From: Parabacteroides goldsteinii
GTDB taxonomy: Bacteria; Bacteroidota; Bacteroidia; Bacteroidales; Tannerellaceae
Assembly: GCF_015550595.1 (NCBI RefSeq)
Contig: NZ_JADNBB010000017.1
Location: 62,001-126,000, forward strand
Length of the DNA stretch: 64,000 nt
Reading direction: 5' to 3'
Shown piece by piece: positions 26,089-36,406 of this stretch. Position numbers and translations under genes: made by a program. The notes below the pieces were generated by a model. That model was not told the DNA's origin. It did no database searches and saw nothing but the letters and a program-made list of their open reading frames with translations. The stretch's first letter is position 1. The number at the start of each line of letters is the position of its first letter.

Positions 26089-27930
26089 TTATTTCCAAAT
26101 AATTCCTTCTTCCGTTATCAATAAGATAGATAATTCGCCTTTAGGCAGAAGTGGCGTGCAATGTTCATGGCATCTTTTCAATAAGAGATTGAAGAATGTT
26201 TCTTGTTTTTCTGCAGGAAGCAATTGCCATAGTTCGCGGGCTAACGTGATGGTGTCGATTTTTTGGATTGTGTCTTCGGCACAGCATGCCTGATGTGCCA
26301 GATCTTTCAGGAAGTCTTTATTCATCACTACCTTTTTACTGTGCGTATCGAGGAAGCCTTCAGCCAGTTTGACTGCTTTACCGATCATGATGCCCATAAC
26401 TACCTGGGGGAAGTCAAGCAATGAAGCTATCTTCAGGGTTTCACCGATAAAGTTACCGTAATGAACGAATGCCTGTGGAGGTAGTTCGGGGTAACGGGCT
26501 TTCAGATACCGTTCGCTTTTAGCACCGGAGTTTATTATGAGTGTCGTGCAACCGATGGCTTTGGCAACCTCCGTTTCTTTACGGATGGAGGCGATAAAAG
26601 CATCGGTCGAGAAAGGGCGTACGATACCCGATGTTCCGATAATGGAGATGCCGCCGACAATACCCAGTTTCGGGTTGAAAGTCCTTGTTGCCAGCTCTTC
26701 ACCTCCGGGAACGGAGATAGTGACTGTCAGTGTGCAGGCTTCTGTCGTTTTTGTATTATGGGAAATAGAATGCCGGTATTCTTCTAAAACGGAAGTCAAC
26801 TCTTCCGTTATCATCTTCCGTGGTGTGGCGTTGATGGCCGGACCGCCCACTTCCAGTCCTAAGCCCGGCAACGTTACCGTGCCGACTCCCGGACCTGCGA
26901 CAAAACGGATAGGAGTAGAGGCGGGTTCTTTCGAGAGAGTTACTTTCGCAACGATTTTAGAGCCGTTGGTCACGTCCGGATCGTCTCCGGCATCTTTGAT
27001 GACTGAGCAGATGGCACTGTCGCCTTCCCATTCGGTTTCTGCGACAGGTAATGTGATCAATTCGTCTGATGGCAAAGTGATGGAGGATTGGGTTTGTTCT
27101 TCCTTCTTGAGCAATGCAATCAGTGCCGCTTTGGCAGCTGCTGTTGCACAGGCTCCGGTCGTGTAGCCATGATGTAAAGGAAAGAATTCCGGCAATAGCC
27201 GTTCTATTTGTTTGCGCAATCCGTCTTCTCCGTAAACAAAGTGGAATGTTTCCGGTAGCGGAGGGCGTTTTATAACGAATATCGGAATGGAACGTATACG
27301 GGCTGCTTTCACTTTCTCATTGAAATACCCCGAATTTCCACTTTCTTTGGTAATGATGGCATCCGGCTGTAATTGATCCATCAACTCTCCGGCGTCATCT
27401 TCATCATGATAGAAAAATAGTCGGTCGGGTGGAAATCTCTGTCGGGTAGCTGTTGCAAGCGACTCCTCCCGTTCGAGTATACGGAACCACGTGGGATATT
27501 TCTCCCACCAGGGACGGAGAGGAGCAATGGTATTTACTCCGGTCAGTGCAAGCAGCCGGCGGATACCTTGTTCACTTAACTTATGGATGGCATCGTTGTA
27601 GTCGTCGCACCAGATCAGATCGTTGTCGCGCGGCGGATAACGCCGTTCGTAGCGGATAACCGGCAGTTGGAGAGCGGTAGAAACCTCGGCCACCGTTTGG
27701 TGCAGGGCGGAGGCAAAAGGGTGTGCAGCGTCGATCAATAGACGGATGTTATTTTCATGGCAGCATGTCTCCATCGATGCAGCATCCATTCCTCCGGTGA
27801 GGCGGATACCGTGCGCACAGTCTATTTCCTGAAGTGTCCCTTTAGTCGAATAGTAATAAGGGGCACTTCCTTCATCTGCTATGCGGACGGCAGCCCGTCC
27901 TTCTGTCGTTCCTCCCAGTATCAGTATCAT
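26089..27930 (-). CDS. cobK-cbiD: Fused precorrin-6A reductase and cobalt-precorrin-5B C1-methyltransferase
   Basis: A 613-aa two-domain enzyme. Residues 1-245 are CobK/CbiJ (MILILGGTTEGRAAVRIADEG, then DAAHPFASALHQTV and TGVNTI), which reduces precorrin-6A. Residues about 252-613 are CbiD (HHGYTTGACATAAAKAALIAL, then GDDPDVTNGSKIVA and GTSGIVRPFS), which methylates C1. The two act on neighbouring steps of ring contraction. The start codon overlaps the stop of the upstream CbiG-CobM gene by one base. It is the last gene of the corrin operon. Confidence 0.93.
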   Translation of the reverse strand: MILILGGTTEGRAAVRIADEGSAPYYYSTKGTLQEIDCAHGIRLTGGMDAASMETCCHENNIRLLIDAAHPFASALHQTVAEVSTALQLPVIRYERRYPPRDNDLIWCDDYNDAIHKLSEQGIRRLLALTGVNTIAPLRPWWEKYPTWFRILEREESLATATRQRFPPDRLFFYHDEDDAGELMDQLQPDAIITKESGNSGYFNEKVKAARIRSIPIFVIKRPPLPETFHFVYGEDGLRKQIERLLPEFFPLHHGYTTGACATAAAKAALIALLKKEEQTQSSITLPSDELITLPVAETEWEGDSAICSVIKDAGDDPDVTNGSKIVAKVTLSKEPASTPIRFVAGPGVGTVTLPGLGLEVGGPAINATPRKMITEELTSVLEEYRHSISHNTKTTEACTLTVTISVPGGEELATRTFNPKLGIVGGISIIGTSGIVRPFSTDAFIASIRKETEVAKAIGCTTLIINSGAKSERYLKARYPELPPQAFVHYGNFIGETLKIASLLDFPQVVMGIMIGKAVKLAEGFLDTHSKKVVMNKDFLKDLAHQACCAEDTIQKIDTITLARELWQLLPAEKQETFFNLLLKRCHEHCTPLLPKGELSILLITEEGIIWK

Positions 27931-29774
27931 TATCTACGGAACAGGTGTTTGAATTCGTCGGCATACAGTCGGGAAAGGCCTTCGCGGTTGTCGATCGCGT
28001 CACCTACGACCAATAACGTGGTCAGTGTCAGATTATTCTCCTTCACGATCTTCGCCAGGTCTTTCAATTCTCCGCGGTAGATACGCTCGTCTTTCCATGT
28101 CAGCTTGTAGCAGGCAGCTACCGGAGTAGTGGGAGCATAATGTTGGAGAAGTTCTTCCTGTACCTTGTCGGCTATGCCTGCGCTCAGATAGATGCACATC
28201 GTGCTCTGACTGGCAGCCAGTTTATGCAACTGCTCCTTCTCCGGCATTGGCGTGCGGCCTTCGCCACGGGTAAGGATGATGGTTTGTACCTTTTCCGGGA
28301 TGGTGAACTGCGAGCGCAAGGCGGCAGCGGCAGCCTGAAAAGAGGATATACCCGGTGTGATGTGATAGCTCATATTATATTGATCGAAAAAATTCATCTG
28401 TTCCTGTATCGCTCCATAGATGCAGGGATCGCCGGTGTGCAGACGGACGATGAACTTACCTTTGTCGTAAAACTCTTTCATCAGGGCGAATTGCTCGTCG
28501 AGGTTCATATCGGCGGAACTACGAACGGTGGCTCCCGGTTTGGCACAGTAAGTCAGTTCTTTCGGGACGAGACTTCCGGCATACAGGATAAGGTCCGCTT
28601 TCTCAAGCATCCGGCGGCCACGGATGGAAACCAGTTCCGGATCACCCGGTCCGGCTCCGACTATCTCGATATGTCCCTGCCGGCGAACCGACTTGTCCAT
28701 AGCAACAGCGAAAGTATATTCGTTGCCTTCACCCAGACTTCCTTTTTGCTTTTCCAATAAAAGCAAACCTCCTCCGGCACTGTAAATAGCGGCGGCTTCG
28801 GAAACGCTGGCCGATGCTGTCGCCTCCTTTACGCGAGCTGACGGATTGGGGACGGGGATCTTATTCAATATCTCCGCCGGATAGGTCTTGAACGGACAAT
28901 CCATAATAGCGAAAGCCAATAGGGCGAGCATGGCCTCGTTCTTCTTTATATCGATGGATGAAATATCGACGATCGACTCGGGGCAGATATTATTATCGAT
29001 CAGTGTCCCGATAATGTGTTGATGAAGTTCCACCGGATCACCTTTTATATCTTTCCGGCAACCGACACCGATATGTAATACTTTCGGGAAGAAGGAAACC
29101 ATCATCACTTCGGCCTCATAGATAAACGGTCCGACCGTTATCACCAAGTCGAACTTATCGAGCGGTATATCAGAAAACTTATTGAATAGCTGAACATGGT
29201 CGGGACAAGTACTTTCCAGATATTCCGTTCCCGGATCGCGCACGTCGAGCAACAAGGCGGTCGGTTTTTTATTGACGAAGGCAGCGATACAGGTGTTCAT
29301 GGCATTCTCACTGTCGGTCAGGTCGTCGGCCACGACCGACCAGCCGAATTTCTCTGCCAGCGTATCCAGTGCCCACAATCCGGTGTTGTCACTTTGTGTC
29401 GTAACGATGGCATTACCGCCGAGAAGTTGCGCCAGTTCCTTGCTCAGTTCGTTTGCTCCTCCGATATGTCCCGACAGGACGGGGATGATATATTTTCCTG
29501 TACTGTCGATGCAGACCACAGCCGGGTCGGTATGTTTATCCATAATATAGGGAGCGATGCATCGAACGCAGATCCCCATCGCACCGATAAAGACAATTGC
29601 ATCCACTTTCAGGAAAAGATCCCCCATAATAGAGTCGATCGATTCCATCAAAACTGTTTCTTCTTCTGACTCTTTACTGTAAATAACAGCGTCAGTATAC
29701 TGCTTTTTTATTTGACGTGCCAGGGGCAGACTGCTTGTAGAGACTACCACAATGGCTAAAGATCGTTTATTCAT
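27930..29774 (-). CDS. cbiG-cobM: Fused cobalt-precorrin-5A hydrolase and precorrin-4 C11-methyltransferase
   Basis: A 614-aa protein. Residues 1-360 are CbiG (VFIGAMGICVRCIAPYI, VLSGHIGGANELSKELAQLL, LHIGVGCRKDIKGDP), which opens the delta-lactone and releases acetaldehyde. Residues 368-614 are CobM/CbiF (IEIVGAGPGDPELVSIRG, LYAGSLVPKEL, RLHTGDPCIYGAI), the SAM-dependent C11 methylase. CbiG marks the oxygen-independent (early cobalt) pathway, as expected in an anaerobe. It lies 7 bp after the CbiE-CbiT gene. Confidence 0.94.
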   Translation of the reverse strand: MNKRSLAIVVVSTSSLPLARQIKKQYTDAVIYSKESEEETVLMESIDSIMGDLFLKVDAIVFIGAMGICVRCIAPYIMDKHTDPAVVCIDSTGKYIIPVLSGHIGGANELSKELAQLLGGNAIVTTQSDNTGLWALDTLAEKFGWSVVADDLTDSENAMNTCIAAFVNKKPTALLLDVRDPGTEYLESTCPDHVQLFNKFSDIPLDKFDLVITVGPFIYEAEVMMVSFFPKVLHIGVGCRKDIKGDPVELHQHIIGTLIDNNICPESIVDISSIDIKKNEAMLALLAFAIMDCPFKTYPAEILNKIPVPNPSARVKEATASASVSEAAAIYSAGGGLLLLEKQKGSLGEGNEYTFAVAMDKSVRRQGHIEIVGAGPGDPELVSIRGRRMLEKADLILYAGSLVPKELTYCAKPGATVRSSADMNLDEQFALMKEFYDKGKFIVRLHTGDPCIYGAIQEQMNFFDQYNMSYHITPGISSFQAAAAALRSQFTIPEKVQTIILTRGEGRTPMPEKEQLHKLAASQSTMCIYLSAGIADKVQEELLQHYAPTTPVAACYKLTWKDERIYRGELKDLAKIVKENNLTLTTLLVVGDAIDNREGLSRLYADEFKHLFRR

Positions 29775-29781
29775 TGTTCTC

Positions 29782-30990
29782 CTATTTTGCTTCTTTAAAT
29801 GCCTTCAGTATGACTATCGGGTTATAATCGCCGACAGTTATATGTAAAGGATCATCCAGTTTCAATCCGGCTTCAAGAACCGAGTCGATAAATAATTTTT
29901 CGCTTTCTTCGGATACGGAGTTGAATACCAGTAAACCGTCGGGTGCCAGATAGCGGGCTACCTTATTTATTATCTCTTTCAGTTTTCCTCCGTGACCGCC
30001 GATAAAGACTGCATCGGGTGCCGGCAGGTCGGATACCTCTTCTTCCATAAAGTCACCGATATGTACATCGATGCCGGGAGCACCCAGGCGGGAACTGTTA
30101 TTTTCCATCAGTTGCCAACATTCCTTACGGATCTCAAATGCATGGATATGCAGATGCGGATATTGCCGTTTGGCTTCGATAGAAATAGAACCGGTACAGA
30201 AACCGATATCCCAGAAATGATTACACATAGGCAACATCAGGGCACTCATGTCGAGGATACGGATCGGTGCTTTTGTGATCATCCGTTCCCGTCCGTCGAG
30301 AAGTTCGAACATCTTGTCGGGTATTCCCAATGGCCGGTAAATGTTGTCGTTATACATCCGTTCCAGAATCACGCAGTTTGGACTGTCGATCGGATGCTCT
30401 TCAACTTCCGACAGGGCGAGTGAGCGTGAGACACGTTGTTTCTCCGGATTACCTAAATGTTCGCCTATATACATTTTATACTGTGTGAAATTGTATTTCA
30501 AAAGACGCATGGCAATGGCGGCTGGTGTATGCACATGGTCGGTCAGGATACCTATCTTACTTCTGTTCTCTATCAACGCACGATCCAGTTCATGCCAGGG
30601 CCGGCCGGTGAGCGATATCATAATCATATCTTCATAGGATAGTTGAAGATAATGGGAAAGTAGTTGTAAGGAATTAAAAGAAGGCAACATGAATACGTCG
30701 GCATCCGGTCTTCTTTTTAAAATGGTAGAACCAAATCCGTAAAAAAGAGGATCGCCGGATGCGAATACAACAATCTTTTCATAATAATCGTATTGTTGAA
30801 AAACATTGTCCAGCGGAGGAGTTATCTCGATCCATACGGCATCCTCCGGCAGTAAGGGCTTGAGTAACTCATAATGTCGCTTACCTCCTGAGAAAAAAGT
30901 ATTCTCTTTGATTATATCTAATATATCCTGACTTCTTAAAATGTAGTTTATACTATCGGGTATGCCGATAACTGTGAATTGTGTTCTCAT
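29782..30990 (-). CDS. cobL: Fused precorrin-6Y C5,15-methyltransferase (CbiE-CbiT)
   Basis: A 402-aa protein. Residues 1-205 are CbiE (FTVIGIPDS, VVFASGDPLFYGFGSTIL, SLTGRPWHELDRAL). Residues about 215-402 are CbiT (ITKAPIRILDMSALMLPM, then FWDIGFCTGSISIEAKR and DAVFIGGHGGKL), which methylates C15 and decarboxylates. This fusion is the classic CobL form. Its start overlaps the stop of the CobJ-CbiC gene by 4 bp. The N-terminal SAM loop VIGIPDS lacks the usual GxGPG, so the CbiE half may bind SAM slightly differently. Confidence 0.92.
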   Translation of the reverse strand: MRTQFTVIGIPDSINYILRSQDILDIIKENTFFSGGKRHYELLKPLLPEDAVWIEITPPLDNVFQQYDYYEKIVVFASGDPLFYGFGSTILKRRPDADVFMLPSFNSLQLLSHYLQLSYEDMIMISLTGRPWHELDRALIENRSKIGILTDHVHTPAAIAMRLLKYNFTQYKMYIGEHLGNPEKQRVSRSLALSEVEEHPIDSPNCVILERMYNDNIYRPLGIPDKMFELLDGRERMITKAPIRILDMSALMLPMCNHFWDIGFCTGSISIEAKRQYPHLHIHAFEIRKECWQLMENNSSRLGAPGIDVHIGDFMEEEVSDLPAPDAVFIGGHGGKLKEIINKVARYLAPDGLLVFNSVSEESEKLFIDSVLEAGLKLDDPLHITVGDYNPIVILKAFKEAK

Positions 30991-32399
30991 ACGTCTCTTC
31001 CGGGTTTTAAATTAATAGCGTCGTTATAACAAAGTATAGAATTTACTAGTGTTGCTGCCAGGTTACTGCCGCCTTTCCGTCCCTCAACGATCAGTTTAGG
31101 GATGGAGACGAACGGTTTTACCATGTGTTTGGACTCCTGTACATGCACAAAGCCGACAGGTGCGGCAATAATGCCGGCCGGGGTCGCTTTCCCTTTTCGT
31201 ATCAGGTCGCACAACTCCATTAGGGCTGTCGGTGCGTTACCGAATACATATAAAGCGTCCGGATGTTCGCTGACGGCCACACGGATACCGGCTTGTGTAC
31301 GGGTGATCCCTTTTTCGGAGGCCAGGGCCATTGCCTTCTCATCAGACAGATAGCATTTCACTTCTATGCCCATACGTTGCAAGGCTCCTTTACGGATACC
31401 CGAGGCAGCCATGGTGACATCGGTGATGATGGTGCGTACCTTCCCACTATTAAGTAATTCGTAGAGAGTTGCCACAGCGTTGTCGTCTATCCGCAATACG
31501 TTTTCCATGTCGAAATCGGCAGTGGTATGGATTGCGTGCAGTAAGGCCCATTTCTTGTCTAATGGAATATCTTTGTTCTTTAATTCTTTCTCGATTGTCC
31601 GGAAACTGCGTATCATGATATCCTGTCCAATACCTGTTTCCTTTTTACCCATCTTGATCTCTCCATAATAACCGCGTGGGGTTATCATGTGATTATCGAA
31701 TTGATACGTCTGGGAGTTACCGATGATGATCACGGTAAACATATCCACTTGCTCGGGATCGAATTCGGCCAGCGTGGTGATGGTGACTGTCTGTTCCTCA
31801 CGTCCTGCCTGACGGACAAAACCGACAGGTGTTTGCGGGTCACGTTCCTGCAGGAAGAGTTCGATGAGACGGTAGAGCTGCCAGTAACGCCCTTCGCTTT
31901 TGGGATTGTAGATAGCCGTGATAAAGTCGGCAGAGGCAGCGGCTTTGATCCGTTTCTCTATCATTTCCCAGGGTGTCATCAGGTCGGAGAGGGAGATCAC
32001 GCAGAAATCGTGTCCTACCGGAGCACCCAACAGAGAGGCTGCTTTCTGGAAAGCGCTGATTCCCGGAAGTATTTCGATTGAAATATCGCTTCCTTTTTCG
32101 CGTTTCATCTCGTAAATAAGGGGAGCCATGCCATAAATACCGGAGTCGCCGGAACTGATAACAGTTACCACATGGCCTTCGGTAGCATAATTGTAGGCTT
32201 CTTCTGCCCGGACTTTTTCGCGTTTCATCCCCGAGTCGATACAGATTGCATCGGGACGGATCGCTGATTCAACAAACTGAAAGTAATATTTATACCCGAC
32301 GATGACATCCGACTGACGGATGGCAGACAGTACTGCCGGAGTAATATCAGATTCGCTACCAGGACCGATCCCGGCTACGATTATTTTCCCTGTATTCAT
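30987..32399 (-). CDS. cobJ-cbiC: Fused precorrin-3B C17-methyltransferase and precorrin-8X methylmutase
   Basis: A 470-aa protein. Residues 1-245 are CobJ/CbiH (IIVAGIGPGSESDITPAVLSAI, VISSGDSGIYGMAPLIYE), the ring-contracting C17 methylase. Residues about 255-470 are CbiC/CobH (DFDMENVLRIDDNAV, ITDVTMAASGIRKGAL, PAGIIAAPVGFVHVQESK), which moves the methyl from C11 to C12 to give (hydrogeno)cobyrinate. It is the first of four coupled corrin genes and lies 100 bp downstream of the PepSY gene with no terminator between them, so it can be read from the riboswitch promoter. Confidence 0.94.
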   Translation of the reverse strand: MNTGKIIVAGIGPGSESDITPAVLSAIRQSDVIVGYKYYFQFVESAIRPDAICIDSGMKREKVRAEEAYNYATEGHVVTVISSGDSGIYGMAPLIYEMKREKGSDISIEILPGISAFQKAASLLGAPVGHDFCVISLSDLMTPWEMIEKRIKAAASADFITAIYNPKSEGRYWQLYRLIELFLQERDPQTPVGFVRQAGREEQTVTITTLAEFDPEQVDMFTVIIIGNSQTYQFDNHMITPRGYYGEIKMGKKETGIGQDIMIRSFRTIEKELKNKDIPLDKKWALLHAIHTTADFDMENVLRIDDNAVATLYELLNSGKVRTIITDVTMAASGIRKGALQRMGIEVKCYLSDEKAMALASEKGITRTQAGIRVAVSEHPDALYVFGNAPTALMELCDLIRKGKATPAGIIAAPVGFVHVQESKHMVKPFVSIPKLIVEGRKGGSNLAATLVNSILCYNDAINLKPGRDV

Positions 32400-32500
32400 C
32401 TTTTAGCTTTGAGTTATTGATTCTGATTTTATCAGTACCAACAAAGATAATGTATTTTATCGGTATAATAGGATTATATATAGCCTTCAATTCTGTTTTT

Positions 32501-33985
32501 TCATCCTGAATGGCAACTCCTGTTTTTTAAAGAATGTATTTTCCGACGGAAGAGTCTTATACCCAGCCATACTCCTGACAGGGAAACAAATGTACCTCCT
32601 AGCATCAGTCCCCACATTACAATATTCCATAAGACCGGATTGTCTACCAGTATTTTAATATTCAGACTGTGTAGAGCCGGATACATCCAATGATTCCAGC
32701 GGGCCGGCGTATTCACATAACGATATTGTCCGTTAGCAGGATTGATATAATAGCAGCTATGGTCTATATCTTCAATCGTAACTTTCCAGACAGGGAGATC
32801 AAGCGCTCTTTTACGTGAAATATAATAGGTGTCATAAGAGTCAGAAAGTATGATATCCATGACACAATCTGTTCCATGAATAGATGATAGTACCGAACGG
32901 ATATCTTCCGCACTTAAATTTAAAGGAGTTATATTCTGTTTTGCATTTGCATTTATAACGATATCATCAGTATCTGTTTGTATCGTATAGAAAGGGATAT
33001 CTCCGAAACTACCCCATTCCAATTGGCGGATCTGACCGGGATAGGCTTGTATAATATCTCTGTAGTCCAACGGATAATCGAGTGGGGAAGGTGCTTTTTT
33101 CCGAAGTTCCTGTATTGGGTTTATATCCAGCTTTGCCCGTAATCCCCAGTCTTGTACACGTGCTAAGGACATCATGCCACTGAATGTGAATGTCAGAACA
33201 AACAGACCGAATATTGTACCTATAATATGGTGCCATTTATACCAGAACTTCTTATAAGGAGAGACAAGTCTACGTTTACGTGCCAACCGGAAATCGCGAA
33301 TTCCCAGATAAATCCCGGCGATACACATGATACAACCGATGCCTGACAACCAGACAACGACCTTTATCCATAACTCTGCATCCTGACGCAAAGAAGCAAA
33401 ATAAACCCAGTGTGGTATCGCGCCTAGCCAAGCCCACAAACGACTGTCTTTATCGGTATATTGTAAAACCTCACCCGACTTAGACGAAATATACAGTTCA
33501 TGCTGTTCCGGATCAGAAAAATAGAACTTATAAATCGGAAATTCTTTTTTCAAACTGCCGAAGGGAATCCATTGGTCGAGTGAATATAAGGAATCAACCT
33601 TCAGGACAGGAGCAGCGCACCAAAGGGAGGCGGTTTTCTTAATACGCTCGCAGTCGATGACCGGTAGTGTTTCTGTAGAATCGGCAGGTATGTCATAACC
33701 TCCTTTATCTGTGCGTATATGAAAAACTGTCTGTCCCAGATAGCTGTTGAGTGTGATGTTTTTTATCGTTTCTCCTTCAGGGATACGTTTTTCTATTATT
33801 TGCAGAGATGGAAGGTCGTCTACAGATAGAAGATCCATTTTAGCCCGTTTGTTTGCCCGGTCTGCTCGTGGGAATGTATGATAGATCATCACCAGGCCTG
33901 ACAGGAACCAAACGAGAAACAGGATACTGAGCGTAAAGCCCAGTATCCTGTGTATTGCTAACATTAGTTTTGTAATCCGTATCAT
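32501..33985 (-). CDS. PepSY-associated transmembrane protein
   Basis: A 494-aa inner-membrane protein. The first helix HRILGFTLSILFLVWFLSGLVMIYH (about 12-36), further helices near 205-230 and 265-285, and the last near 450-475, surround two soluble PepSY-type parts. The layout WYKWHHIIGTIFGLFVLTFTFSGM with paired His residues fits the iron-uptake PepSY/PiuB-like proteins, which are thought to act as heme-containing reductases for imported metal chelates. It overlaps the TonB receptor gene by 4 bp, so receptor and membrane protein form a pair. With a B12 riboswitch upstream of the set, the ligand may be cobalt chelate or corrinoid rather than iron; that is inference. Confidence 0.87.
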   Translation of the reverse strand: MIRITKLMLAIHRILGFTLSILFLVWFLSGLVMIYHTFPRADRANKRAKMDLLSVDDLPSLQIIEKRIPEGETIKNITLNSYLGQTVFHIRTDKGGYDIPADSTETLPVIDCERIKKTASLWCAAPVLKVDSLYSLDQWIPFGSLKKEFPIYKFYFSDPEQHELYISSKSGEVLQYTDKDSRLWAWLGAIPHWVYFASLRQDAELWIKVVVWLSGIGCIMCIAGIYLGIRDFRLARKRRLVSPYKKFWYKWHHIIGTIFGLFVLTFTFSGMMSLARVQDWGLRAKLDINPIQELRKKAPSPLDYPLDYRDIIQAYPGQIRQLEWGSFGDIPFYTIQTDTDDIVINANAKQNITPLNLSAEDIRSVLSSIHGTDCVMDIILSDSYDTYYISRKRALDLPVWKVTIEDIDHSCYYINPANGQYRYVNTPARWNHWMYPALHSLNIKILVDNPVLWNIVMWGLMLGGTFVSLSGVWLGIRLFRRKIHSLKNRSCHSG

Positions 33986-36369
33986 AAGTTATAGGATATT
34001 GCTACCTGGTAATTACGTGGCATGCTCGGAACGATCTGGTCTCCTAATGCCTGGTTTGTATATTCTTTACTGAATATGTTATTGATATTGACCGACAGAC
34101 GTACATGATGGTTCAATAGGTAAGAGGCTCCCAGGTCTGTAATCCAGTAGCTGTCGAACCATTTGCTGTTGGCTGTATTTCGATACACTTTGTCTGTATA
34201 GCTGGTACTAAGGTTGAACCCCAGGTTTTGTAATATTCCCTTCGGTATAGTATAGCTTCCATATGCATAGAATGTATTTTTAGGAACGTTATTCTGATAG
34301 TTACCTTCCAGGCTAGTCGACTTCTCCAATTGTCCTTTGTTTGCTTCCGAATAGATGATCTCAGCCAGTTCCGGGTCTTTTATCTTTTTCATTTTCCGGA
34401 TGCGGGAATCTGTGTATCCGTAACCAAGTGTGAATGCCAATGAATTAACCGGTGTGAAGGTTGCTTCCAGGTCGAAACCTTTAGAATCCATAATACCGAC
34501 CTGACCGATGATCGACATTTTTGTCGCTACTCCGTTAATTTCCTGTTCCACATTTGTCGCCAGTGTCTGTGTAGCATTCGCTTTACGAATGTAGAACATG
34601 CTTGCGTTTGCTTCCAACCATTTGCTTAGAGTATATTTTACACCTGCTTCAGCCTGGTAGCCGCTTTCCGGTTTGAATATTTCTTCATTATTTTTAGGGT
34701 AGTAACGGGCACCGTCAGTGTCGATATACATTACATTTGCGCTATAAAATGTACGGATCGGTTTGAAGAATGTAGCGAATGAAGCATAGATGGAAGTATT
34801 CGGATGTGGAAGATAAACTGCACCGAGACGATAAGTGAATGAGGCATTGTGCAAACGATTATAGGCTGTACGATCGGCATCGTCGTATTCGCGTTTACCT
34901 GTCGGGGTCGGAGTATTCGCCTGAAGATAACGGAAGAAATCTCCACGTAGGGCAACCAGTGCTTTCCAATGTTCGTTAATGTCTAACATATCTTGCAGAT
35001 AGATACTATTGGAATAGTTGTGTGACGGGATAGCTTTCGACATTTTGCTGGTCATATATCCCACGCTATGCGGGTCGTATACCGATACATGCGAATAAAG
35101 ACCTGTCCCTTGTACATCATTGCCTAGGTTATATCCTGTATAGCTTACGCGGTTCAATAGAGAAAAGGAATAACCGCCTACGAAATTATGAGTTACTTCT
35201 CCTGTATTCAATTTACCACTTAATTCCAGGCTGTTACTAATTGTCTTCGAGATGTGTGAGAAGCGGAGTGGGAAAGACAAATATACCGTGTCTAAACAGA
35301 TATACTGCTTCTTTCCGTCTTTAACGTAATAATGAGCATAAATCGGGTCTTCACTTTCCAGATAATCCAATGCTTCCGTTCCGAAGTAGTTGATATCATC
35401 GTTATAATAGGCCAGTTTATCGATCAGTTTGAAACCATTATCGAACATATGTGTATATTGTGCTGTTACGTTCCATGCATGGTTTTTCATGAAATCCGAT
35501 TCATTGTTGTAACGGGCTTCACGATTCAACCCCGGCAACTGTTCCTGTGCACTCAGGTATTTTTTACCTGTTTGAGTATTGAAAATGTCGGCAGGCATCA
35601 AATCGGGTAGACCTATTTCTGTATTATAGAAGTCACGGTTGAAAGCTCCACGAACATCCAGCTCATCTTTTTCTGTCAGCTTGGCATTTAATGCCAGATA
35701 GCCGGAGAAGCGTTTGGTTTGATTATCTCGCCAACCATCCTGATCCGAAAAGTTCACATTAGCGTAATAGTTTACCGGACCAATCAGGTGACCACCCATT
35801 CCTACGGTTGCCTGCTTATTATCATAACTGCCGTAGCTTACACGTGCATTGACCGTTTGTTCGGCTTTCGGAGAAATGCGTACGACATTCAATATACCAC
35901 CGACAGCTGAGTGACCATATAACACGGAGGCCGGACCTTTTAATAATTCGATCGATTCGACAGCGGAAAGATCGGGGAAAGGATAAGAGTTGTTGATGGC
36001 GGAACGTTCATCGCGAACGCCGTCAATCATCATTACCGAATGGTCGAAACCACGTACCGATAACTGTTGGAATGATCCGTAACTGGTTTGCATACGTACA
36101 CCAGGCATAAAACGTACTGCTTCCTGTATATCGCGGATACCACGAAGTTCCAGGCTACTACCGGATACTCGGTTTACGGATACTGGTAAATATTTCATAG
36201 GAACATTTAGCTTTGTAACCTGCGGGATATTTCTTTTGGCTGTTTGTACAACTACTTCCTGGATGCTGAATGTAGTATCGGAAAAATTTGTGTACTCTTT
36301 CTTTTCTTGTGCCTGTATTGCGTGTATACACAGGGCTGATAACGGTAGTAATATTAATATTATCTTCAT
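33982..36369 (-). CDS. TonB-dependent outer-membrane receptor
   Basis: A 795-aa protein with a signal peptide (MKIILILLPLSALCIHAIQA). The plug domain runs at about 35-190 (EVVVQTAKRN, LRGIRDIQEAVRFMPGVRM, VRGFDHSVMMIDGVRD, IELLKGPASVLYGHSAVGGI), followed by the 22-strand barrel ending in QVAISYNL. There is no SusC-type N-terminal carboxypeptidase-like extension, so it resembles siderophore or metal-chelate receptors. It is paired with a PepSY protein and lies behind an exported CbiK and a cobalamin riboswitch, so its ligand could be a cobalt or tetrapyrrole compound. Confidence 0.93.
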   Translation of the reverse strand: MKIILILLPLSALCIHAIQAQEKKEYTNFSDTTFSIQEVVVQTAKRNIPQVTKLNVPMKYLPVSVNRVSGSSLELRGIRDIQEAVRFMPGVRMQTSYGSFQQLSVRGFDHSVMMIDGVRDERSAINNSYPFPDLSAVESIELLKGPASVLYGHSAVGGILNVVRISPKAEQTVNARVSYGSYDNKQATVGMGGHLIGPVNYYANVNFSDQDGWRDNQTKRFSGYLALNAKLTEKDELDVRGAFNRDFYNTEIGLPDLMPADIFNTQTGKKYLSAQEQLPGLNREARYNNESDFMKNHAWNVTAQYTHMFDNGFKLIDKLAYYNDDINYFGTEALDYLESEDPIYAHYYVKDGKKQYICLDTVYLSFPLRFSHISKTISNSLELSGKLNTGEVTHNFVGGYSFSLLNRVSYTGYNLGNDVQGTGLYSHVSVYDPHSVGYMTSKMSKAIPSHNYSNSIYLQDMLDINEHWKALVALRGDFFRYLQANTPTPTGKREYDDADRTAYNRLHNASFTYRLGAVYLPHPNTSIYASFATFFKPIRTFYSANVMYIDTDGARYYPKNNEEIFKPESGYQAEAGVKYTLSKWLEANASMFYIRKANATQTLATNVEQEINGVATKMSIIGQVGIMDSKGFDLEATFTPVNSLAFTLGYGYTDSRIRKMKKIKDPELAEIIYSEANKGQLEKSTSLEGNYQNNVPKNTFYAYGSYTIPKGILQNLGFNLSTSYTDKVYRNTANSKWFDSYWITDLGASYLLNHHVRLSVNINNIFSKEYTNQALGDQIVPSMPRNYQVAISYNL

Positions 36370-36406
36370 ATGAATATTGAATAATAAATGTAATTGGGCG
36401 TGTAAG

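Noticed and set aside
26537-27166. Plus-strand frame of 209 codons opposite cobK-cbiD
   Set aside because: Ser/Pro/Val-rich antisense of the CbiD domain, with no sign of its own selection.
28140-28760. Plus-strand frame of 206 codons within the cbiG-cobM gene
   Set aside because: It is the antisense shadow of a clearly conserved methylase domain; no family pattern or start context supports it.
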